DNA of 10,321 nucleotides. Source: a bacterium. Its GTDB lineage: Bacteria; Tectomicrobia; Entotheonellia; Entotheonellales; Entotheonellaceae. The position numbers and the translations under genes were made by a program. Each line of letters starts with the position of its first letter. Position 1 is the first letter of the stretch. The notes under the pieces are model-generated. The model did no database searches and was not told the DNA's origin. It saw nothing but the letters and a program-made list of their open reading frames with translations. Shown piece after piece: positions 6,820 through 10,321 of the stretch. The DNA lies in NCBI GenBank assembly GCA_027294925.1, contig JAPULM010000259.1, forward strand, positions 1 through 10,321. Reading direction: 5' to 3'.

Positions 6820-8154
6820 TCAAGTCCTGATCGGCTCGATCCTGAATTCTGAATTGGCGGCAGGAACAACGGCTCGTTGCACGGGCGTGTCGAGTTGCGG
6901 TGCCCACTCATAGGGATAGCGGTATGCTCGGAAGATATCGCTGGAAAACACCGCCGTCCTTAGACTGTAGGGACTTATATATTCCCAGACGGTCTCACAT
7001 TCTCGCGTGACCTCGATGAGGCGCCCATAGCCGCTTTCCGTGATCAGGGTGTTGCCATTGGGAAGGCGCTGAGCGGCACCCTGGAAATGGCTGTAGAACT
7101 TGGAATCTTCCGCAAAGGCAAGATAACCAGCGGTACGAGCCGTGTACTGCCAGACGATCGCCAGGGTGAGCGGATCGATCTCGAGGACGCGAGAATGATC
7201 CCTCAAAGCGTTCCAGGCACCGGTAGGAGAACCTGGATTCGGTGCGCCGAATCCGGCCGCCCCACCATTGTCAAAGACCAAGATATTCCCCTCTCCGGGC
7301 AAGCCCTGCGGGATCACGTGGGCATGATGGGGCCCGATCAGGCACTCAAGCTCGCGAAGCGCAGGTGTCGCCGTGTACTCCGGCCCGATTTTCCACACGA
7401 TTTTCCCGGTTTGCTTGGAGATGATGAACACCATTGTTCCACGATCATCGGTGATGATGTTGTCCGGGTGAAAGCGTTCGTCACCCGCGTCATACCACTT
7501 GTTCGGGCCAACATACGATGCCGTGTTGAGAAACACGCCGTGCTGATTCCGACACCAGTTCATGATCGCTTGCTTCGCTGCCTCGCTGTGCCCAAAGGCC
7601 TCGAAATGCTCGGCCGGCATCCATTCCCAACCGATACTGCCATCCCAGTCTACCTCGATAATGCGTGCGGCTCTTGGCAGAAAGTCCCGGGTGATGTGCG
7701 GCCATGTGCCGCTCTTCTGGCTGAGAATCAGGGTCTTGGCCCCACGACTTTTGGGCGTTAGCTCGGGGACGTAGTAGCCAACAGGGCAGCCCTCGCGGAC
7801 ATTGTCGTGATTCTGCCTGGCCGACCACAGCGACTTACCCTGCACTTCGATCTGATCCGCCTCGCCGAATTTCCACAAGACAGTCCCATCCCAGTCCTCT
7901 TGCACGACGTCATCACTTCCCAGTTCATGATCATACGTATTGGTCACGCGGCCGACCTGGCCACCCATGATCTGACCTTCAGGTAGAAGTAGAATCGGGT
8001 AACCTTGAAATTGAGGCCAGCTCTTGACCACGTTGCCATTCATGTCGATAAGAACGGCTCCGGTTTCGGTTTTGGTCGGGTAGATAGTATAGCCGTTCCA
8101 GCATTTGTCCGGCTTGTAGATCGTCGTGCCGGTCGGAAAAACGGTTGGAGGCAT
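6820..8154 (-). CDS. arylsulfotransferase (ASST) family beta-propeller protein
   Basis: The protein has 444 residues from the ATG at 8154 (minus strand), with GGAGG at 8164-8168 and a 9-nt spacer; upstream in-frame codons to 8289 encode non-conserved residues. Propeller-blade repeats of the D-x-x-G-x-V-x-W type recur: DMNGNVVKSW, DWDGTVLWKFG, DWDGSIGWEW, TGKIVWKIG, LTLAIVWQY and ECETVWEY. This implies about six blades. Conserved histidine sites are QNHDN (about 116), RFHPDN (about 229), GPHHAHVIPQG (276-279) and SHFQGAAQRLPNGNTLITES (His about 356). The last resembles the family's C-terminal signature; which His would carry the sulfate is not certain. ASST enzymes move sulfate between phenolic compounds without PAPS. 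No signal peptide is visible, unlike the periplasmic enterobacterial ASST. The substrate is unknown; the decarboxylase-like gene downstream suggests an aromatic-compound operon. Confidence 0.86.
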   Translation of the reverse strand: MPPTVFPTGTTIYKPDKCWNGYTIYPTKTETGAVLIDMNGNVVKSWPQFQGYPILLLPEGQIMGGQVGRVTNTYDHELGSDDVVQEDWDGTVLWKFGEADQIEVQGKSLWSARQNHDNVREGCPVGYYVPELTPKSRGAKTLILSQKSGTWPHITRDFLPRAARIIEVDWDGSIGWEWMPAEHFEAFGHSEAAKQAIMNWCRNQHGVFLNTASYVGPNKWYDAGDERFHPDNIITDDRGTMVFIISKQTGKIVWKIGPEYTATPALRELECLIGPHHAHVIPQGLPGEGNILVFDNGGAAGFGAPNPGSPTGAWNALRDHSRVLEIDPLTLAIVWQYTARTAGYLAFAEDSKFYSHFQGAAQRLPNGNTLITESGYGRLIEVTRECETVWEYISPYSLRTAVFSSDIFRAYRYPYEWAPQLDTPVQRAVVPAANSEFRIEPIRT

Positions 8155-8305
8155 TTCTTCCTTCCTCCGATGTGCGTGTTGTCGGTTGACGGTGCCGTTC
8201 GAGTCTTCCGATAGATGCCCGGGCTGTACCTCCGCCTTCCAAGCCCTTTTGGCGTGGCCGCCGCTCTGGGAAACCCGTGAGGTGCCCACCGTATCTCATC
8301 CTGAG

Positions 8306-8627
8306 CCATCTGTCCAGGCCAGGAAACATTTCAAGGGCCAGGTGCGGCGTCTAACCCGCCGCAACAACGGCCAGTCGATGTACCAGATCATCCACGACCT
8401 GAATCAGTATCTACCGGGTTGGGTGGGGTACTATCGGCTCCAGGAATTCCGCAAGGTGTTCTGGGAGTTGGATGCATTCATCCGCAGTCGGCTTCGCTCC
8501 CTCTTTCTCGACGACTCCTCGCTCAGACTCTTAAACTGGAGTTTGCTCGTTAATCGAAGAGCGGTTTACCGGCCGGTATGTGCCGTTCTGTCCGGAGGGG
8601 GCGGGCTTATAGCCCCTTCCTACCGGG
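8306..8627 (+). mobile_element. 3' relic of a group II intron
   Basis: This combines a C-terminal piece of an intron-encoded maturase with RNA structures matching intron domains V and VI immediately downstream. The reverse transcriptase and the 5' ribozyme domains are absent from the window. The likely intron 3' end is at about 8627, after the TACCGGGAT stretch. The relic is divergent to the arylsulfotransferase-like gene, whose ATG is only about 150 bp away, so the 5' truncation point lies in or next to that gene's promoter. Confidence 0.75.
8559..8627 (+). ncRNA. group II intron domains V and VI (degenerate)
   Basis: Domain V candidate at 8559-8588: GAGCGG (8559-8564) pairs with CCGTTC (8583-8588), including the characteristic G-U pair and the AGC triad. 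An inner stem ACC/GGT is closed by GGCC rather than the usual GNRA loop, so it looks decayed. Domain VI candidate: GGAGGGGGC (8594-8602) pairs with GCCCCTTCC (8612-8620) over 9 bp with one G-U pair, followed by TACC. The order and spacing after a maturase X domain are those of group II introns. Confidence 0.62.
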
Positions 8628-8749
8628 ATTATCTGCCTGGCTGTTGATCCTGGATCACAGAGGGAGATCATATCGCAAATTAGCCAGGAACGTAACTTTG
8701 CGACACCACCTGCGTTTAAAAGTCCAGCAAACGTTGAATGCCCCTCAGT

Positions 8750-8782
8750 CTTAAACTACACACCGGTGTGACGCTGTTTAAG
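8750..8782. repeat. nested inverted repeat with perfect 12-bp palindrome core
   Basis: Outer arms CTTAAAC (8750-8756) and GTTTAAG (8776-8782) are exact reverse complements. They enclose the perfect palindrome CACACCGGTGTG (8759-8770), with 2-nt and 5-nt spacers. It could be a dimeric-regulator operator, a cruciform or a recombination site. There is no T-run, so it is not a standard terminator. Confidence 0.6.
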
Positions 8783-8808
8783 TTTACGGTACTAGTGACC
8801 GAAAAAAA

Positions 8809-8826
8809 CCTAAGGGACCTAAGGGA
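8809..8826. repeat. tandem duplication of a 9-bp unit
   Basis: CCTAAGGGA occurs twice back to back (8809-8817 and 8818-8826), preceded by a run of seven A (8802-8808) and followed by GAGG. It may be an iteron-like protein site or slippage. Confidence 0.6.
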
Positions 8827-9019
8827 GAGGAAAACCCGCTCGTCTCTATTTGGATGACGGCAAGGTTCGATTAGTCAACTTTATCTCGCCTCAACCGCGC
8901 AAGCCAACACAACGGTTACCAACGCGGCGGCAACAGGTCACTAGGATATGTAACTCCACCACTGACACCGATTTTTAGTCCCTCAGCATATCCTGCCATG
9001 GGGTTGGTTAGACCTTCAT

Positions 9020-9532
9020 GTGATAGGGAACAATAAAAAATGTTGCAACAGAATATTAAGGAATCCACTGATACGTGACATAAGTCGACTCAGGCAAGCC
9101 AATTTTTTTTACCCCACGTATAGCGTTTCAAGGTGCCTTGTCGCCGTTGTGCTATTGCTGTTGATTACACCCTTAAAGGCGAAGACCGCGGACGTGAGTA
9201 AACCTTTCGTCCTGAGGGTTGGGCAGACGGTACGTATTGACAACCAAGAGCTTGCCCTGACCTTTGAGGGTGTCATCCGCGACAATCGTTGCCCGAAGCA
9301 TGTCAGATGTATTGTTGCCGGTAGCGCCACCGTGTTAGTCATTGCCAAGACCCTTACCAACCCTACAACTGAGATGATCTTTGATGTGCCACCCAGTGGC
9401 AGTGCGCTGCGTTCCGTGGGTGTATATACGATCACCATCACGGAGGTGAACCCGTATACCAGAAGCGGCCAGCGAATCAGACCTGAAGATTACCTCATAA
9501 CTGTTTTGATCAAGCGTGATGCAGGGGAGTGA
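9020..9532 (+). CDS. secreted protein of unknown function with a DxRCP...C conserved domain
   Basis: The frame is open for 170 codons from a GTG at 9020 to the stop at 9532. A hydrophobic segment (about residues 39-51, LVAVVLLLLITPL) followed by AKTA looks like a signal peptide with an unusually long basic N-terminus, implying export. The mature part (about 56-170) is beta-rich: FVLRVGQTVRI, LALTFEGVIRDNRCPKHVRCIVAGSATV, VYTITITEVNP and EDYLITVLI. The D-x-RCP-x-x-V-x-C-x-x-AG pattern recurs in small exported bacterial proteins of unknown function, where the two Cys probably form a disulfide. The start is uncertain: no Shine-Dalgarno precedes the GTG, an ATG overlapping it runs straight into TGA, and a run of eight T at 9103-9110 could hide an indel. 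The stop is 50 nt upstream of the next secreted-protein gene. Confidence 0.7.
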   Translation: MIGNNKKCCNRILRNPLIRDISRLRQANFFYPTYSVSRCLVAVVLLLLITPLKAKTADVSKPFVLRVGQTVRIDNQELALTFEGVIRDNRCPKHVRCIVAGSATVLVIAKTLTNPTTEMIFDVPPSGSALRSVGVYTITITEVNPYTRSGQRIRPEDYLITVLIKRDAGE

Positions 9533-9582
9533 CACCTCCCGCATCATCATTCGCTTGATTTGATTACGTGAAGGAAAAACTT

Positions 9583-10224
9583 ATGACGGACCCACATCGG
9601 TTCCACAAGGGTGAGTGGACCCACATCGTTATCCCATTGGCCTGTATCCTATTGCTGACTCTCGGCGTTTCCCCAGTGATGAGCAAGGGTGCCAACGAAG
9701 CAATCCAACAGTTCCTTGCTGATACGCGTGGCAGCGCACAGGTCCGTAAAAACCCAGCAACGGGCATAGCCAAGTTTGTACGACTACAGGCAAACAGTCT
9801 GGCCGTGCTGCCCGGCGCGACGCCCGAAGCCAGGGCAAACGCTTTTTTCGCCCAACACGGTGCGATGTTCGGCATCAAGAACGCACCGAATGAGTTACAG
9901 ATGCTCGGCGTGGGTGAGAGTCCGGTTATGACCCATGTCAGTTATCAGCAGGTTTACCAGGGGGTGCCGGTCTTTGCCGGCGTCTTGCGTGCCAGCTTCA
10001 ACCGCGCAGACAGATTGGTCGCCGTCAATGGTGTTTTTCTCCCCGACCTGACGGTCGGTTCCACCCTGAGTTGGAGCGATCTGGAAGCCGCTGAAGTCGC
10101 TCTGCGACACGTTCAGGGGGCAGACACGACATTAGCGCCGAGACCTGCTCGGGTGGGACTTGCCAGGGTGGCAGCGATCCGTGCCCAGGCCAAGGCTGCG
10201 ATGAGGGCAGCGATCAGTGCGTGA
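9583..10224 (+). CDS. exported FTP-domain (thermolysin-type propeptide) protein, probably frameshifted at 3' end
   Basis: The start is the ATG at 9583, with GAAGGA at 9570-9575 and a 7-nt spacer; it gives 213 residues as read. A signal peptide is clear (IVIPLACILLLTLGV, residues about 16-30, then VMSKGA). Residues about 60-180 match the fungalysin/thermolysin propeptide (FTP) plus the beginning of a PepSY-like segment: ARANAFFAQHGAMFGI, VSYQQVYQGVPVFAGVLRASF, VNGVFLPDL and SWSDLEAAEVALRHV. In M4 proteases this propeptide chaperones and inhibits the catalytic domain, but no HExxH protease domain follows. After about 10140 the frame gives a low-complexity Arg/Ala tail ending at TGA, while another frame encodes a convincing Cys-rich domain. 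The native product therefore probably continues in that frame, by 1-nt deletion here or by joining after a larger deletion. Frame disruption could also be an assembly error. Confidence 0.77.
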   Translation: MTDPHRFHKGEWTHIVIPLACILLLTLGVSPVMSKGANEAIQQFLADTRGSAQVRKNPATGIAKFVRLQANSLAVLPGATPEARANAFFAQHGAMFGIKNAPNELQMLGVGESPVMTHVSYQQVYQGVPVFAGVLRASFNRADRLVAVNGVFLPDLTVGSTLSWSDLEAAEVALRHVQGADTTLAPRPARVGLARVAAIRAQAKAAMRAAISA

Positions 10225-10310
10225 CCTGCGGCGGCAACAAAGACGCGTGTAATGTCGACGGCGACTGCTGCTCCAACAGCTGCAAAAATGGCAGTTGTAA
10301 AGGCAACTAA
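10140..10310 (+). CDS. cysteine-rich / cystine-knot C-terminal segment in a shifted frame (continuation of FTP gene)
   Basis: This frame, offset by -1 from the FTP frame, is open from 10095 and encodes about 56 residues from 10140 to a TAA at 10308-10310, with 11 cysteines. It begins ETCSGGTCQGGSDPCPGQGC and continues DEGSDQCVTC. This resembles extracellular Cys repeats (ETC-x-GG-x-CQ-x-G-x-DPCPGQ-x-CDE) of deltaproteobacterial and planctomycete secreted proteins. It ends with CGGNKDAC, NVDGDCC, SNSC, KNGSC, that is C-x6-C-x5-CC-x3-C-x4-C. This is the inhibitor-cystine-knot spacing, close to omega-conotoxins (C-x6-C-x6-CC-x3-C-x4-C). It has no start of its own, so it needs fusion to the exported FTP part upstream. 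The regular Cys spacing over the whole stretch makes chance unlikely. Confidence 0.72.
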   Translation, partial: ETCSGGTCQGGSDPCPGQGCDEGSDQCVTCGGNKDACNVDGDCCSNSCKNGSCKGN

Positions 10311-10321
10311 AACCGCTTGGC

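Larger units (their letters stand above)
8306..8647 (+). pseudogene. group II intron maturase C-terminal fragment (GIIM / X domain)
   Basis: Homology begins near PSVQARKHFKGQVRRLTRRN and continues through YQIIHDLNQYLPGWVGYY and FWELDAFIRSRLRSLF. These are the defining blocks of the maturase-specific X domain (thumb), roughly 8327-8506: F-x-x-x-(V/I)R-x-LTRR, then LN-x-x-L-x-GW-x-x-YY, then L-D-x-(W/F)IR-x-RLR. The frame then reads on through the domain V/VI RNA to a TGA at 8645-8647 and does not look protein-like there, suggesting the original C-terminus is degraded or that this is read-through. Intact maturases have about 400-600 residues and only about 70 conserved residues remain. No start codon or ribosome site belongs to it, so it should be non-functional. 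Confidence 0.84.
8648..9019. other. 372-bp intergenic region with several inverted and tandem repeats
   Basis: No gene is recognisable. The region holds an inverted repeat TCGCAAA/TTTGCGA (8673-8679/8697-8703), a nested palindrome (8750-8782) and a tandem 9-bp repeat (8809-8826). The remainder (about 8830-9019) shows nothing identifiable. It must contain any promoter for the secreted-protein genes that follow, but no convincing -35/-10 pair was found. Confidence 0.55.

Noticed and set aside
7087..7761. Plus-strand open frame of 224 codons inside the arylsulfotransferase gene
   Set aside because: It has Arg/Gly/Pro-rich composition, no recognised motif and no start signal, and the opposite strand carries an unmistakable propeller protein.
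8126..8305. N-terminal extension of the maturase fragment
   Set aside because: It shows no reverse transcriptase motifs and overlaps the ribosome site and start of the divergent arylsulfotransferase gene; homology starts only at about 8306.
10114..10122. Programmed -1 frameshift at the five-G run (CAGGGGGCA) to reach the Cys-rich tail
   Set aside because: Only the P-site codon could re-pair after slipping; the A-site Ala codon could not, and no downstream stimulatory structure was identified. A simple base loss or deletion is more likely.

Overview
This window looks like a piece of an uncultured environmental bacterium's chromosome. By eye it is moderately GC-rich, with standard bacterial codons and Shine-Dalgarno sites. 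The enzyme mix (DUF1989, amidohydrolase-2, GMC oxidoreductase, glyoxalase-fold, phthalate-decarboxylase-like, arylsulfotransferase-like) is typical of metabolically versatile soil, sediment or sponge-associated lineages such as Tectomicrobia, Rokubacteria or Deltaproteobacteria. That placement is inference from gene content, not from a marker gene. No rRNA, tRNA or CRISPR array was seen.

Layout. (1) 2-3314, plus strand: the 3' part of a DUF1989 gene, then an amidohydrolase-2 enzyme and an FAD-dependent GMC alcohol dehydrogenase/oxidase. The last two are separated by a small hairpin and probably act in one catabolic pathway. (2) 3396-4678: a short minus-strand remnant resembling the C-terminus of a fumarylacetoacetate hydrolase family enzyme, abutting a complete insertion sequence of about 1.2 kb with a DDE transposase and imperfect terminal inverted repeats. 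(3) 4834-5541: a monocistronic glyoxalase/VOC protein with a possible promoter and a strong 3' hairpin. (4) 5807-8154, minus strand: an arylsulfotransferase-like beta-propeller gene followed 55 nt later by a 4,5-dihydroxyphthalate decarboxylase-like/substrate-binding-fold gene that carries a frameshift. (5) 8306-8627: the 3' relic of a group II intron, with the maturase X domain and RNA domains V and VI, beside the 5' end of the arylsulfotransferase gene. (6) 8648-9019: a non-coding stretch rich in inverted and tandem repeats. (7) 9020-10310, plus strand: two secreted-protein genes. The second carries a thermolysin-type propeptide (FTP) domain, and a cysteine-rich tail in a different reading frame that ends in a conotoxin-like cystine-knot spacing.

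How it fits together. Regions 1-4 look like accessory catabolism of aromatic, phthalate-like or sulfated organic compounds, reshuffled by an IS and a retroelement. Three loci show breakage: the FAH remnant, the frameshifted decarboxylase-like gene and the frameshifted FTP/cysteine-rich gene. This means either gene decay or indel errors in the assembly. The least ordinary item is the cysteine-rich/knottin tail hidden out of frame at the right end.
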